Shown here one piece after another: positions 23,610 to 36,901 of a stretch of DNA of 64,000 bases. The translations under genes and the position numbers were made by a program. The first letter of the stretch is position 1. Each line of letters opens with the position of its first letter. The notes under the pieces were generated by a model. The model ran no database searches and had not been told where the DNA came from. It saw only the letters and a program-made list of their open reading frames with translations. Origin of the DNA: Phocoena phocoena (taxonomy: Eukaryota > Chordata > Mammalia > Artiodactyla > Phocoenidae); the NCBI RefSeq assembly GCF_963924675.1, contig NC_089239.1:2903001-2967000 (forward strand), in the 5' to 3' direction.

Positions 23610-23805
23610 TGTCCAGTACTTCTTAACCCTGGCTGCATCTTAGAATCACGTGGACAGTTTTAATGAAACTCCAGTGACTGAGCCCCAGCCTCAGGGATTC
23701 TAATTTCATTGGCTGAGGGTGAGGGCTTGGCATCAGCATACTTTAAAAGCTCCCCCCATAATTCTAAGGTGCAGCCCAGGTTGAAAACAACGGCTCAATG
23801 AGTCC
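23610..23805 (+). mobile_element. MER5A-type hAT DNA transposon relic
   Basis: Order of phrases: CTTCTTAACCCTGGCTGCAT, TTAGAATCACGTGGACAG, TGAGCCCCAGCCTCAGGGA, TTCTAATTTCATTGG, as in the MER5A short nonautonomous element. Confidence 0.8.
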
Positions 23806-24029
23806 ACAGTACAGACTTTGTCATCAGGGTTCCTGGGGAAAGTTAAGATGCCACAGTGCTAGTGGGAGAGCGTAGGCAGGGTTGATCAACAATCAGTATG
23901 TTGTGCTAAATACAGAAATCAACCAATCAATGAACAAGTTTTTTAAAATTACCATTTATTATACAAATAAACTAAATCACAATGTGTGTGTAAATAAAAC
24001 TACTTAACAAGTGATATAAGTTGTAGTGC

Positions 24030-24115
24030 AAATTGTTCATCAGTTTTTTATTGAGGTATATTTTACCTATCACAAAATTTATCTCCTTCATGTGTACGAT
24101 TCATCATCTGTTTTT
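24030..24115 (-). mobile_element. Short antisense L1 3' fragment
   Basis: TTTTTATTGAGGTATATTTT and following bases match the start of the antisense L1M 3' end. 24116-24597 shows no named element. Confidence 0.5.
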
Positions 24116-25487
24116 GACTTCTTGGGAATTACTGATATGAGCTTTTCATTGGTAGGGCCGTCACTAGCTACATGATGCTCTCAGTTTGACTGCACTCTTC
24201 CAGAGTTTACCCATAAGTTTGATAATGATTAGGTGCTTGGGGATTGTGGTAAACGCTTGAGCTTTCAACTTCCCCCAATGCTCTTTAAGCTTCAACATTT
24301 TCTCTCTTGGCTACAATCAGGGAGGTTGGTACTTTCAGGGCCCTGGTTGCACTCCAGGAGCTAGTACTAGAAACGTGTGAGCTAGACGGAGGGGAGGGCA
24401 GGAAGGGTGAAAGCACATGAAGATTGGTTAATCGAGAACCAGAACCAGGAGGCTGTGATTGTCTTTTGGCTCCACCACCACGAAGCACCTGAGGCTATGC
24501 CCAGCTGGGTCAGGACAGTCATAACAGACAGTAAAGCAGTGCCTGGGTGGAGCCCAGTCATAAGTAAGACAGAGGCACAAGGCAGTGGAGTGATCGGTTC
24601 AAGATGGCAGAGTAGAAAGATGTGCGCTCACTCCCTCCTGCGAGAGCACCAGAATCACAACTAACTGGTGAACAATCATCGACAGGAAGACACTAGAACT
24701 CACCAAAAAAGATACCCCACATCCAAAGACAAAGGAGAAGCCACAATGAGATGGTAGGAGGGGCGCAATCACAATAAAATCAAATCCCATAACCGCTGGG
24801 TGGGTGACCCACAAACTGGAGCACACTTATACCACAGAAGTCCACCCACTGGAGTGAAGTTTCTGAGCCTCACATCAGACTTCCAAACCTCGGCGTCCAG
24901 CAACAGGAGGAGGAATTCCTAGAGAGTCAGAATTTGAAGGCTAGCGGGATTTGACTAGAGGACTTTGACAGGACTGGGGGAAACAGAGACTCCACTCTTG
25001 GAGGGCACACACAAAGTAGTGTGCACATCAAGACCCAGGGGAAGGAGCAGTGACCCCATAGGAGACTGAACCAGACCTACCTGCTGGTGTTGGAGGATCT
25101 CCTGCAGAGGCAGGGGGGTGGCTGTGTCTCACCATGAGGAAAAGGACACTGGCAGGAGAAATTCTGGGAAGTACTCCTTGGCGTGAGCCCTCCCAGAGTC
25201 TGACATTAGCCCCAGCAAAGAGCTGGGTAGCCTCCAGTGCTGGGTCGCCTCAGGCCAAACAACCAACAGCTAGGGAACCCAGCCCCACCCATCACAGTGG
25301 ATTAAAGTTTTACTGAGCTCTTCCCATCACAGCAACACCCAGCTCTACCCACCACCAGTCCCTCCCATCAGGAAACTTGCACTAGCCTCTTAGATAGCCA
25401 CATCCACCAGAGGGCAGACAGCAGAAGCAAGAACTACAATCCTACAGCCTGTGGAAAAAACCCCACATTCACAGAAAGATAGACAAG

Positions 25488-26390
25488 ATGAAAAGGCATA
25501 GGGCTATGTACCAGATGAAGGAACAAGATAAAACCCCAGAAAAACAACTAAATGAAGTGGAGATAGGCAATCTTCCAGAAAACGAATTCAGAATAATGAT
25601 AGTGAAGATGGCCCAGGACCTCGGAAAAAGCATGGAGGCAAAGATCGAGAAGATGCAAGAAATGTTTAACAAAGACATAGGAGAATCAAAGAACAAATGA
25701 ACAGAGATGAACAATACAATAACTGAAATGAAAAATACACTAGAAGGAATCACAAGCAGAATAACTGAGGTAGAAGAACGGATAACTGACCTGGAGGACA
25801 GAATGGAGGAATTCACTGCCGTGGAACACAATAAAGAAAAAAGAATGAAAAGAAATGAAGACAGCCTAAGAGACAACTGGGACGACATTAAACGCAGCAA
25901 CATTCACATTATAGGGGTCCCAGAAGGAGAAGAGAGAGAGAAAGGACCCAAGAAAATATTTGAAGAGATTATAGTTGAAAAATTCCCTAACATGGGAAAG
26001 GAAATAGCCACCCAAGTCCAGGAATTGCAGAGAGTCCCAGCCAGGATAAACACAAGGAGAAACACACCGAGACACATAGTAATCAAATTGACAAAAATTA
26101 AAGACAAAGAAAAATTATTGAAAGCAATAAGGGAAAATGACAAATAACATACAAGGGAACTCCCATAAGGTTAATAGCTGATTTCTCAGCAGAAACTCTA
26201 CAAACCAGAAGGGAGTGGCACGATATATTTAAAGTGATGAAAGGAAAGAACCTACAACCAAGATTACTCTACCCAGCAAGGATCTCATTCAGATTCAATG
26301 GAGAAATCTAAAGCCTTACAGACAAGCAAAAGCTAAGGGAATTCAGCACCACCAAACCAGCTCTACAACAAATGCTAAAGCAAATGGTAA
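25488..26390 (+). pseudogene. L1-B ORF1 remnant
   Basis: Encodes L1 ORF1p: an N-terminal region (25488-25700), an in-frame TGA at 25698-25700, then a coiled coil and RRM-like part in the same frame from ATG 25707 to 26147 (HIIGVPEGEEREKGPKKIFE), and the C-terminal domain (SAETLQTRREWH-like) in a shifted frame. One base is missing near 26140 relative to L1-C. ORF1p is an RNA-binding trimeric chaperone of the L1 RNP. Confidence 0.85.
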
Positions 26391-29300
26391 TAAGAACATA
26401 CATATAGATAATGACCTTAAACATGAATGGATTAAATGCTCCAACCAAAATACACAGGCTCGCTGAATGGTTAAAAAAACAAGACCCATATATATGCTGT
26501 CTACAGGAGACTCACTTCTGACCTAGGGACACATACAGGCTGAAAGTGAGGGAATGGAAAAAGCTATTCCATGCAAATGGAAATCAAAAGAAAACTGGAA
26601 CAGCAATACTCATATCAGATAAAATAGACTTTAAGGAATGTTACAAGAGACAAGGAAGGACACTACATAATGATCAAGGGATCAATCCAAGAAGAAGATA
26701 GAACAATTATAAATATATATGCACCCAACAAAGGAGGACCTCAATACATAAGGCAACCGCTAACAGCTATAAAAGAGGAAATTGACAGTAACACAATAAT
26801 AGTGGGGGACTGTAGCACCTCACACCAACGGGCAAATCATCCAGACAGAAAATTAATAAGGAAACACAAGCTTTAAATGACACAATACACCACATAGATT
26901 TAATTGATATTTATAGGGCATTCCATCCAAAAACAGGAGATTACACTTTCTTCTCAAGTGCACATAGAACATTCTCCAGGACAGATCACTTCTTGGGTCA
27001 CAAACCAAGCTTGGTAAATTTAAGAAAATTGAAATCATATCAAGCATCTTTTCCGACCACAACGCTATTGGAAAAAAAGGTAAAGAACACAAACACAGGA
27101 GGCTAAACAGTATGTTACAAAATAACCAAATGATCACTGAAGAACTCAAAGAGGAAATCAAAAAATACCTAGAGACAAATTACAAAGAAAACACAACGAT
27201 CCAAAACCTATGGGATGCAGCAAAAGCAGTTCTAACGGGGAAGTTTATAGCTATACAAGCCTACCTCAAGAAACATGAAAAATCTCAAATAAACAATCTC
27301 ATGTTACACCTAAAGGAACCAGAGAAAGAAGAACAGACAAAACCCAAAGTCAGTAGAAGAAAAGAAATCATAAAGATCAGAGCAGAAATAAATGAAATAG
27401 AAACAAAGAAAACAATAGCAAAGATCAGTAAAACTAAAAGCTGCTTCTTTGAGAAAATAAATAAAATTGATAAACCTTTAGCCAGACTCATCAAAAAAAG
27501 AGGGAGAGGACTCAAATCAATAAAATTAGAAATGAAAAAGGAGAAGTTACAACAGACAATGCAGAAATACAAAGCATCCTAAGAGACTAATACAAGCAGC
27601 TCCATGCCAATAAAATGGACAACCTGGAAGAAATGGACAGACTCTTAGAAAGGTATAACCTTCCAAGAGTGAACCAGGAAGAAACAGAAAATATGAACAG
27701 ACCAATAACAAATAATGAAATTGAAACTGTGATTAAAAATCTTTCAACAAACAAAAGCCCAGGACCAGATGGCTTCACAGGTGAATTCTATCGAACATTT
27801 AGAGAAGAGCTAACACCCATCCTTCTCAAACTCTTCCAAAAAATTGCAGAGGGAGGAACACTCCCAAACTCATTCTATGAGGCCACCATCACCCTGATAC
27901 CAAAACCAGACAAAGATACTACAAAAAAAGAAAATCACAGACCAATATCACTGACGAATATAGATGTAAATATCCTCAACAAAATACTAGCAAACATAAT
28001 CCAACAACACATTAAAAGGATCATACACCATGATCAAGTGGGATTTATCCCAGGGATGCAAGGATTCTTCAATATATGCAAATCAATCAATGTGATACAC
28101 CATAAAACAAATTGAAGAAGGAAAACATATAATCATCTCAATAGATGCAGAAAAAGCTCCTGACAAAATTCAACACCAGTTTATGATAAAAACTCTCCAG
28201 AAAGTGGGCATAGAGGGAACCTACCTTAACATAATAAAGATTATATATGACAAACCCACAGCAAAAATCATTCTCAATGGTGAAAAACTGAAAGCATTTC
28301 CTGTAAGATCTGGAAAAAGACAAGGATGTCCACTGTTGCCACTATTATTCAACATAGTTTTGGAAGTCCTAGCCATGGCAATCAGAGAAGAAAAAGAAGT
28401 AAAAGGAATCCAAATTGGAAAAGAAGTAGTAAAACTCACACTGTTTGCAGATGACATGATACTATACATAGAGAATCCTAAAGATGCCACCAGAAAACTA
28501 CTAGAGCTAATCAATGAATTTGGTAAAGCTGCAGGATACAAAATTAATGCACAGAAATCTCCTGTATTCCTATACACTAACATTGAAAGATCAGAAAGAG
28601 AAATTAAGGAAACAATCCCATTCATCACTGCAACAAAAAGAATAAAATACCTAGGAAAACCTACCTTAGGAGGTAAAAGACCTGTACTCAGAAAACTATA
28701 AGATACTGATTAAAGATATCAAAGATGACACAACAGTTGGATAGATATACCATGTTCTTGGATTGGAAGAATCAATATTGTGAAAATGACTATACTACCC
28801 AAAGCAATCACAGATTCAATGCAATCCCCATCAAATTACCAGTGGTATTTTTTAAAGAACTAGAACAAAAAAATCTTAAAATTTGTATGGAGACACAAAT
28901 GACCCCAAATAGCCAAAGCAGTCTTGAGGGAAAAAAACGGAGCTGGAGGAATCAGACCCCTGACTTCAGACTGTACTACAAAGCTACAGTAATCAAGACA
29001 GCATGGTACTAGCACAAAAACAGAAATATAGATCAATGGAACAGGATAGAAAGCCCAGAGATAAACCCATGCACCTATGGTCAACTAATCTATGACAAAG
29101 GAGGCAAGGATATACAATGGAGAAAAGACAGTCTCTTCAATAAGTGGTGCTAGGAAAACTGGACAGCTACATGTAAAAGAATGAAATTAGAACACTCCCT
29201 AACACCATACACAAAAATAAACTCAAAATGGATTAGAGACCTAAATGTAAGACCAGACACTCTAAAACTCTTAGAGGAAAACATAGGAAGAACACTCTGA

Positions 29301-29672
29301 CAAAAATTACAGTAAGATTTTTTTTGATCCTCTCCTAGAGTAATGGAAATAAAAACAAAAATAAACAAATGGGACCTAATGAAACTTAAAAGATTTGCAA
29401 AGTAAAGGAAACTACAAACAAGATGAAAAGACAACCCTCAGAATGGTAGAAAATATTTGCAAATGAATCAACGGACAAAGGATTAATCTCCAAAATATAT
29501 AATCAGCTCATGGAGCTCAATATTAAAAACACAAACAACCCAATCCAAAAATTTAGGCAGAAGACCTAAATAAACATTTCCCCAAAGAAGACATACAGAT
29601 GGCCAAGAGGCACATGAAAAGCTGCTCAACATCACTAATTATTAGAGAAATGCAAATCAAAACTACTATGTG
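26384..29672 (+). pseudogene. L1-B ORF2 remnant (endonuclease and RT, broken)
   Basis: Begins directly at the ORF2 start codon (26384-26386), because the spacer upstream is deleted. Endonuclease phrases (LNAPTKIHRLAEW, QETHF, INIYAPNKGGPQYIRQ), the linker, RT phrases ([59 protein letters not shown] near 28440) and the C-terminal region are present in several frames. Repeated stops and frameshifts inactivate it. The last part is cut off by L1-C; a little 3' sequence continues from 36902. Confidence 0.9.
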
Positions 29673-31733
29673 AGGACTTCCGGAAAGATGGCGGAAGAGT
29701 AAAACGCGGAGATGACCTTCGTCCCCACAGATAGACCAGAAATACATCTACACGTGGAACAACTCCTACAGAACACCTACTGAACGCTGGCAGAAGACCT
29801 CAGACCTCCCAAAAGGCAAGAAACCCCCCACGTACTTGGGTAGGGAAAAAGAAAAAAGAATAAACAGAGACAAAAGGATAGGGTCAGGACCTGCACGTGT
29901 GGGAGGCAGCTGTGAAGGAGGAAAAGTTACCACACACTAAGAAGCCCCTTCGCGGGCGGAGACTGCGGGTGGCGGGAGGCGGGAAGCTTCGGAGCCACGG
30001 AGGAGAGCACAGCAACAGGGGTGCGGAGGGCAAAGCGGGGACATTCCCGCACAGAGGATCTGTGCCGACCGGCACTCACCAGGCCGAAAAGCTTGCCTGC
30101 TCACCCGCCGGGGCGGGCGGGGCTGGGAGTTGAGGCTCGGGCTTCGGTCGGAGCGCAGGGAGAGGACTGGGGTTGGCAGCGTGAACACAGCCTGCAGGGG
30201 GTTAGTGAGCCACGGCTGGCCGGGAGGGAGTCCAGGGAAAAGGCTGAACCTGCCGAAGAGGCAAGAGACTCTTTCTTCCCTCTTTGTTTCCTGGTGCTCG
30301 AGGAGAGGGGATTAAGACTGCTGCTTAAAGGAGCTCCAGAGACGGGTGCGAGCCACGGCTAAAAGCGCGGACCCCAGAGACGGGCATAAGACGCTAAGGC
30401 TGCTGCTGCTGCCGCCACCAAAAAGCCTGTGTGTGAGCACAGGTCACTCTCCACACCTCCCTTCCGGGGAGGCTGCGCAGCCCGCTACTGCCAGGGTCCC
30501 GTGATCCAGGGACAACTCCCCCGGGGAGAACGCACGGCACGCCTCAGGCTGGTGCAACGTCACGCTGGCCTCTGCCGCCGCAGGCTCGACCCGCACTCTG
30601 TGCCCCTCTCTCGCCCCGGCCTGAGTGAGCCAGAGTCCCCGAATCAGCGGCTCCTTTAACCCCGTCCTGTCTGAGCAAAGAAGAGACGCCCTCCAGTGAC
30701 CTACACGCAGAGGCGGGGCCAAATCCAAAGCTGAGCCCCTGAGAGCTGTGAGAGCAAAGAAGAGAAAGGGAAATCTCTCCCAGCAGCCTCAGAAGCAGTG
30801 GATTAAAGCTCCACAATCAACTTGATGTACCCTGCAGCTGTGGAATACATGAATAGACAACGAGTCATCCCATATTGAGGAGGTGGACTTTGAGAGCAAG
30901 ATTTATGATTTTTTCCCCTTTTCCTCTTTTTGTGAGTGTGTATGTGTATGCTTGTGTGTGAGATTTTCTCTGTATAGCTTTGCTTCCACCATTTGTCCCA
31001 GGGTTCTATCTGTCCGTTTTTTTGTTTTTCTCTTAATAATTATTTTTTTGTTTTAATAACTTTATTATATTTTATCTTACTTTATTTTCTTTTACGTTAT
31101 CTTCTTGCTTTCTTTTTTCCTTCCTTCCCTCCTTCCTTCCTCCCTCCCTCCCTCCTTTCTTTCTTTCTTTCTTCCTTCCTTTCTTCCTACTTTTACTAAT
31201 TCTTTCTCTCTACTTTTTCTCCCTTTTATTCTGAGCCGTGTGGATGAAAGGCTCTTGGTGCTGCAGCCAGGAGTTCGAGCTGTGCCTCTGAGGTGGGAGA
31301 GCCAACTTCAGGACACTGGTCTGCAAGAGACCTCCCAGCTCCACATAATATCAAATGGCGAAAATCTCCCAGATATCTCCATCTCAACACCAGCACCGAG
31401 CTTCACTCAACGACCAGCAAGCTACAGTGCTGGACATCCTATGCCAAACAACTAGCAAGACAGGAACACAACCCCACCCATTAGCAGAGAGGCTGCCTAA
31501 AATCATAATAAGTCCACAGACACCCCAAAACACACCACCAGACGTGGACCTGCCCACCAGAAAGACAAGATCCAGCCTCATCCACCAGAACAGAAGCACT
31601 AGTCCCCTCCACCGGGAAGTCTACAAAACCCACTGAACCAACCTTAGCCACTGGGGACAGACACCAAAAACAACGGGAACTATGAACCTGCAGCCTGCAA
31701 AAAGGAGACCCCAAACAAAGTAAGATAAGCAGA
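29673..31733 (+). promoter_or_regulatory. L1-C 5' UTR with CpG-rich promoter and polypyrimidine tract
   Basis: The proximal part (about 29930-30760) is CpG-rich, like a retrotransposon CpG island. The next part (30900-31220) is T-rich on the plus strand and contains a (CCTT)n/(CTTT)n tract at about 31105-31200. The layout matches the 5' UTR of L1-A in mirror orientation but not that of L1-B. Confidence 0.7.
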
Positions 31734-32627
31734 ATGAGAAGACAGACAAACGCACAGCAGATGAAGGAGCAAGATAAAAACCCACCAGACCTAACAAATG
31801 AAGAGGAAATAGGCAGTCTACCTGAAAAAGAATTCAGAATAATGATAGTAAAGATGATCCAAAATCTTGGAAATAGAATAGACAAAATGCAAGAAACATT
31901 TAACAAGGACCTAGAAGAACTAAAGATGAAATAAGCAACGATGAACAGCACAACAAATGAAATTAAAAATACTCTAGATGGGATCAATAGCAGAATAACT
32001 GAGGCAGAAGAACGGATAAGTGACCTGGAAGATAAAATAGTGGAAATAACTACTGCAGAGCAGAATAAAGAAAAAAGAATGAAAAGAACTAAGGACACTC
32101 TCAGAGACCTCTGGGACAACATTAAATGCACCAACATTCGAATTATAGGGGTTCCAGAAGAAGAAGAGAAAAAGAAAGGGACTGAGAAAATATTTGAAGA
32201 GATTATAGTTGAAAACTTCCCTAATATGGGAAAGGAAATAGTTAATCAAGTCCAGGAAGCACAGAGAATCCCATACAGGATAAATCCAAGGAGAAATATG
32301 CCAAGACACATACTAAGCAAACTGTCAAAAATTAAATACAAAGAAAACATATTAAAAGCAGCAAGGGAAAAACAACAAATAACACACAAGGGAATCCCCA
32401 TAAGGTTAACAGCTGATCTTTCAGCAGAAACTCTGCAAGCCAGAAGGGACTGGCAGGACATATTTAAAGTGATGAAGGAGAAAAACCTGCAACCAAGATT
32501 ACTCTACCCAGCAAGGATCTCATTCAGATTTGATGAAGAAATTAAAACCTTTACAGACAAGCAAAAGCTGAGAGAGTTCAGCACCACCAAACCAGCTTTA
32601 CAACAAATGCTAAAGGAACTTCTCTAG
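31734..32627 (+). pseudogene. L1-C ORF1 with a single in-frame stop
   Basis: The frame is open over 298 codons except for TAA at 31932-31934 (codon 67), after FNKDLEELKMK. The downstream ATG at 31941 is in frame and opens a 228-residue stretch that contains the coiled coil, the RRM-like domain (IIGVPEEEEKKKGTEKIFEE) and the C-terminal domain (LSAETLQARRDWQDIFKVMK). ORF1p is the L1 RNA chaperone. The stop sits at the same codon as in L1-B ORF1. Confidence 0.9.
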
Positions 32628-32685
32628 GCAAGAAACACAAGAGAAGGAAAAGACCTACAATAACGAACCCAAAACAATTAAGAAA

Positions 32686-35600
32686 ATGGGAATAGGAACA
32701 TACATATCGATAATTACCTTAAATGTAAATGGACTAAATGCTCCCACCAAAAGACACAGATTGGCTGAATGGATACAAAATGAAGACTCATATATACGCT
32801 GTCTACAAGAGACCCATTTCAGACCTAGAGACACATACAGACTGAAAGTGAGGGGATGGAAAAAGATATTCCATGCAAATGGAAACCAAAAGAAAGCTGG
32901 AGTAGCAATTCTCATATCAGACAAAATAGACTTTAAAATAAAAACTATTAGAAGAGACAAAGAAGGACACTACATAATGATCAAGGGATTGATCCAAGAA
33001 GAAGATATAACAATTGTAAATATTTATGCACCCAACATAGGAGCACCTCAATACATAAGGCAAATACTAACAGCCATAAAAGGGGAAATCGATAGTAACA
33101 CATTCATAGTAGGTGACTTTAACACCCCACTTTCACCAATGGACAGATCATCCAAAATGAAAATAAATAAGGAAACACAAGCTTTAAATGATACATTAAA
33201 CAAGATGGACTTAATTGATATTTATAGGACATTCCATCCAAAAACAACAGAATACACATTTTTCTCTAGTACTCACGGAACATTCTCCAGGATAGATCAT
33301 ATCTTGGGTCACAAATCAAGCCTTGGTAAATTTAAGAAAATTGAAATTGTATCAAGTATCTTTTCCGACCACAATGCTATGAGACTAGATATCAATTACA
33401 GGAAAAGATCTGTAAAAAATACAAACACATGGAGGCTAAACAATACACTACTTCATAACGAAGTGATCACTGAAGAAATCAAAGAGGAAATCAAAAAATA
33501 CCTAGAAACAAATGACAATGGAGACACGACAACCCAAAATCTATGGGATGTAGCAAAAGCAGTTCTAAGAGGGAAGTTTATAGCAATACAATCCTACCTT
33601 AAGAAACAGGAAACATCTCGAATAAACAACCTAACCTTGCACCTAAAGCAATTAGAGAAAGAAGAACAAAAAAACCCCAAAGTTAGCAGAAGGGAAGAAA
33701 TCATAAAAATCAGATCAGAAATAAATGAAAAAGAAATGAAGGAAATGATAGCAAAGATCAATAAAACTAAAAGCTGGTTCTTTGAGAAGATAAACAAAAT
33801 TGATAAACCATTAGCCAGACTCATCAAGAAAAAAAGGGAGAAGACTCAAATCAATAGAATTAGAAATGAAAAAGGAGAAGTAACAACTGACACTGCAGAG
33901 ATACAAAAGATCATAAGAGATTACTACAAGCAACTCTATGCCAATAAAATGGACAACCTGGAAGAAATGGACACATTCTTAGAAATGCACGACCTGCCAA
34001 GACTGAATCAGGAAGAAATAGAAACTATGAACAGACCAATCACAAGCACTGAAATTGAAACTGTGATTAAAAATCTTCCAACAAACAAAAGCCCAGGACC
34101 AGATGGCTTCACAGGCGAATTCTGTCAAACATTTAGAGGAGAGCTAACACCTATCCTTCTGAAACTCTTCCAAAATATAGCAGAAGGAGGAACATTCCCA
34201 AACTCATTCTACGAGGCCACCATCACCCTGATACCAAAACCAGATAAGGATGTCACAAAGAAAGAAAACTACAGGCCAATATCATATCACTGATGAACAT
34301 AGACACAAAAATCCTCAACAAAATACTAGCAAACAGAATCCAACAGCACATTAAATGGATCATATACACCATGATCAAGTGGGGTTTATTCCAGGAATGC
34401 AAGAAATCTTCAATATATGCAAATCAGTCAATGTAATACACCATATTAACAAATTGAAGGAGAAAAACCATATGATCATCTCAAGAGATTCAGAGAAAGC
34501 TTTTGACAAAATTCAACACCCATTTATCATAAATACCCTGCAGAAAGTAGGCATAGAGGGAACTTTCCTCAACATAATAAAGGCCATATATGACAAACCC
34601 ACAGACAACATCGTCCTGAATGGTGAAAAACTGAAAGTATTTCCACTAAGATCAGGAACAAGACAAGGTTGCCCACTCTCACCACTCTTATTCAACATAG
34701 TTTTGGAAGTTTTAGCCACAGCAATCAGAGAAGAAAAGGAGATAAAAGGAATCCATATTGGAAAAGAAGAAGTAAAGCTGTCACTGTTTGCAGATGACAT
34801 GATACTATACATAGAGAATCCTAAAGATGCTACCAGAAAACTACTAGAGCTAATCAATGTATTTGGTAAAGTAGCAGGATACAAAATTAATGCACAGAAA
34901 TCTCTGGCATTCCTATACACTAATGATGAAAAATCTGAAAGTGAAATCAAGATAACACTCCCATTTTCCACTGCAACCAAAAGAATAAAGTATCTAGGAA
35001 TAAACCTACCTAAGGAGACAAAAGACCTGTATGCAGAAAATTATAAGACACTGATGAAAGAAATTAAAGATGATACAAATAGATGGAGAGATATACCATG
35101 TTCTTGGATTGGAAGAATCAACATTGTGAAAATGACTCTACTATCCAAAGCAATCTGCAGATTCAGTGCAATCCCTATCAAACTGCCACTGGCATTTTTC
35201 ACAGAACTAGAACAAAAAATTCCACAATTTGTATGGAAACACAAAAGACCCCGAATAGCCAAAGCAATCTTGAGAATGAAAAATGGAGCTGGAGGAATCA
35301 GGCTCCCTGACTTCAGACTATACTACAAAGCTACAGTAATCAAGACAGTATGGTACTGGCACAAAAACAGAAAGATACATCAATGGAAAAGGATAGAAAG
35401 TCCAGAGATAAACCCACGCACATATGGTCACCTTATCTTTGATAAAGGAGGCAGGAATGTACAGTGGAGAAAGGACAGCCTCTTCAATAAGTGGTGCTGG
35501 GAAAACTGGACAGGTACACGTAAAAGTATGAGATTAGATCACTCCCTAACACGATACACAAAAATAAGCTCAAAATGGGTTAAAGACCTCAATGTAAGGC

Positions 35601-36024
35601 CAGAAACTATCAAACTCTTAGAGGAAAACATAGGCAGAACACTCTATGACATAAATCACAGCAACATCCTTTTTGACCCACCTCCTAGAGAAAGGGAAAT
35701 AAAAACAAAAATAAACAAATGGGACCTAATGAAACTTCAAAGCTTTTGCACAGCAAAGGAAACCATAAACAAGACCAAAAGAAACCCTCAGAATGGGAGA
35801 AAATATTTGCAAATGAAGCAACTGACAAAGGATTAATTTCCCAAATTTACAAGCAGCTCATGCAGCTCAATAACAAAAAAACAAACAACCCAATCCAAAA
35901 ATGGGCAGAAGACCTAAATAGACATTTTTCCAAAGAAGATATAGAGACTGCCAACAAACACATGAAAGAATGCTCAACATCACTAATCATTAGGGAAATG
36001 CAAATCAGAACTACAATGAGATAA
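32686..36024 (+). pseudogene. L1-C ORF2 (endonuclease, reverse transcriptase, C-terminal domain), frame broken
   Basis: The first frame, 32686-34293, covers the APE-type endonuclease ([46 protein letters not shown]) and the start of the RT ([25 protein letters not shown]). The second, 34355-35836, has the RT core ([34 protein letters not shown] with the Asp pair at 34787-34798) and the thumb/C-terminal region; the last piece up to 36024 is in a third frame. Compared with the other copies there is a small duplication at about 34284-34293, a 2-bp insertion near 34361 and a one-base loss near 35785. Nonfunctional in cis as it stands. Confidence 0.93.
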
Positions 36025-36901
36025 CATCTCACAGCAGTCTGAATGGCCATCATCAAAAAATCTAGAAACAATAAATGCTGGAGAGGGTGTGGAGAAAAGG
36101 GAACCCTCTTGCACTGTTGGTAGGAATGTAAATTGATACAGCCACTGTGGAGAAGAGTATGGAGGTTCCTTAAAAAACTAAAAAACTACAAATAGAACTA
36201 CCATATGACCCAGCAATCCCACTACTGGGCATATACCCTGAAAAAAACCATAATTCAAAAAGAGTCATGTACCAAAATGTTCATTGCAGCTCTATTTACT
36301 ATAGCCCAGAGATGGAAACAACCTAAGTGTCCATCATCGGATGAATGGATAAAGAAGATGTGGCACATATATACAATGGAATATTACTCAGCCATAAAAA
36401 GAAACAAAATGGAGCTATTTGTAATAAGGTGGATAGACCTAGAGTCTGTCATACAGAGTGAAGTAAGTCAGAAAGAGAGAGACAAATACCATATGCTAAC
36501 ATATATATATGGAATTTAAGAAAAAAATGTCATGAAGAACCTAGGTGTAAAACAGGAATAAAGACACAGACCTACTAGAGAATGGACTTGAGGATATGGG
36601 GAGGGGGAAGGGTAAGCTGTGACAAAGTGAGAGAGTGGCATGGACGTATATACGCTACCAAACGTTAGGTAGATAGCTAGTGGGAAGCAGCTGCATAGCA
36701 CAGGGAGATTAGCTCGGTGCTTTGTGACTGCCTGGAGGGGTGGGATAGGGAGGGTGGGAGGGAGGGAGATGCAAGAGGGAAGAGATATGGGAACATATGT
36801 ATATATATAACTGATTCATTTTGTTGCAAAGCAGAAACTAACACACCATTGTAAAGCAATTATACTCCAATAAAGCTGTTAAAACAAAACAAAACAAAAA
36901 A
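36025..36901 (+). other. L1-C 3' UTR with G-rich tract and polyadenylation signal
   Basis: Contains a G-run cluster at 36731-36769 (GGGATAGGGAGGGTGGGAGG and neighbours, with quadruplex potential), AATAAA at 36869-36874 and an A-rich end. Confidence 0.8.

Larger units (their letters stand above)
29673..36901 (+). mobile_element. L1-C: complete, relatively young L1 nested in L1-B
   Basis: A 7.2-kb element from AGGACTTCCGGAAAGATGGC at 29673 to a poly(A) end at about 36901. The 14-bp target-site duplication AAAACTAC(T/A)ATGTG (29659-29672 and 36902-36915; one mismatch) places it inside L1-B. It has a 2-kb 5' UTR, ORF1 (31734-32627), a 58-bp spacer, ORF2 (32686-36024) and a 3' UTR with a G-rich tract and AATAAA at 36869-36874. 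Few lesions: one stop in ORF1 and about three frame breaks in ORF2. The TT/AAAA-type target is the L1 endonuclease preference. Confidence 0.96.

Noticed and set aside
32686..35836. Long open frames (535 and 493 codons) as possible host genes
   Set aside because: They are L1 ORF2 pieces (endonuclease and RT motifs) inside a retrotransposon with target-site duplications.
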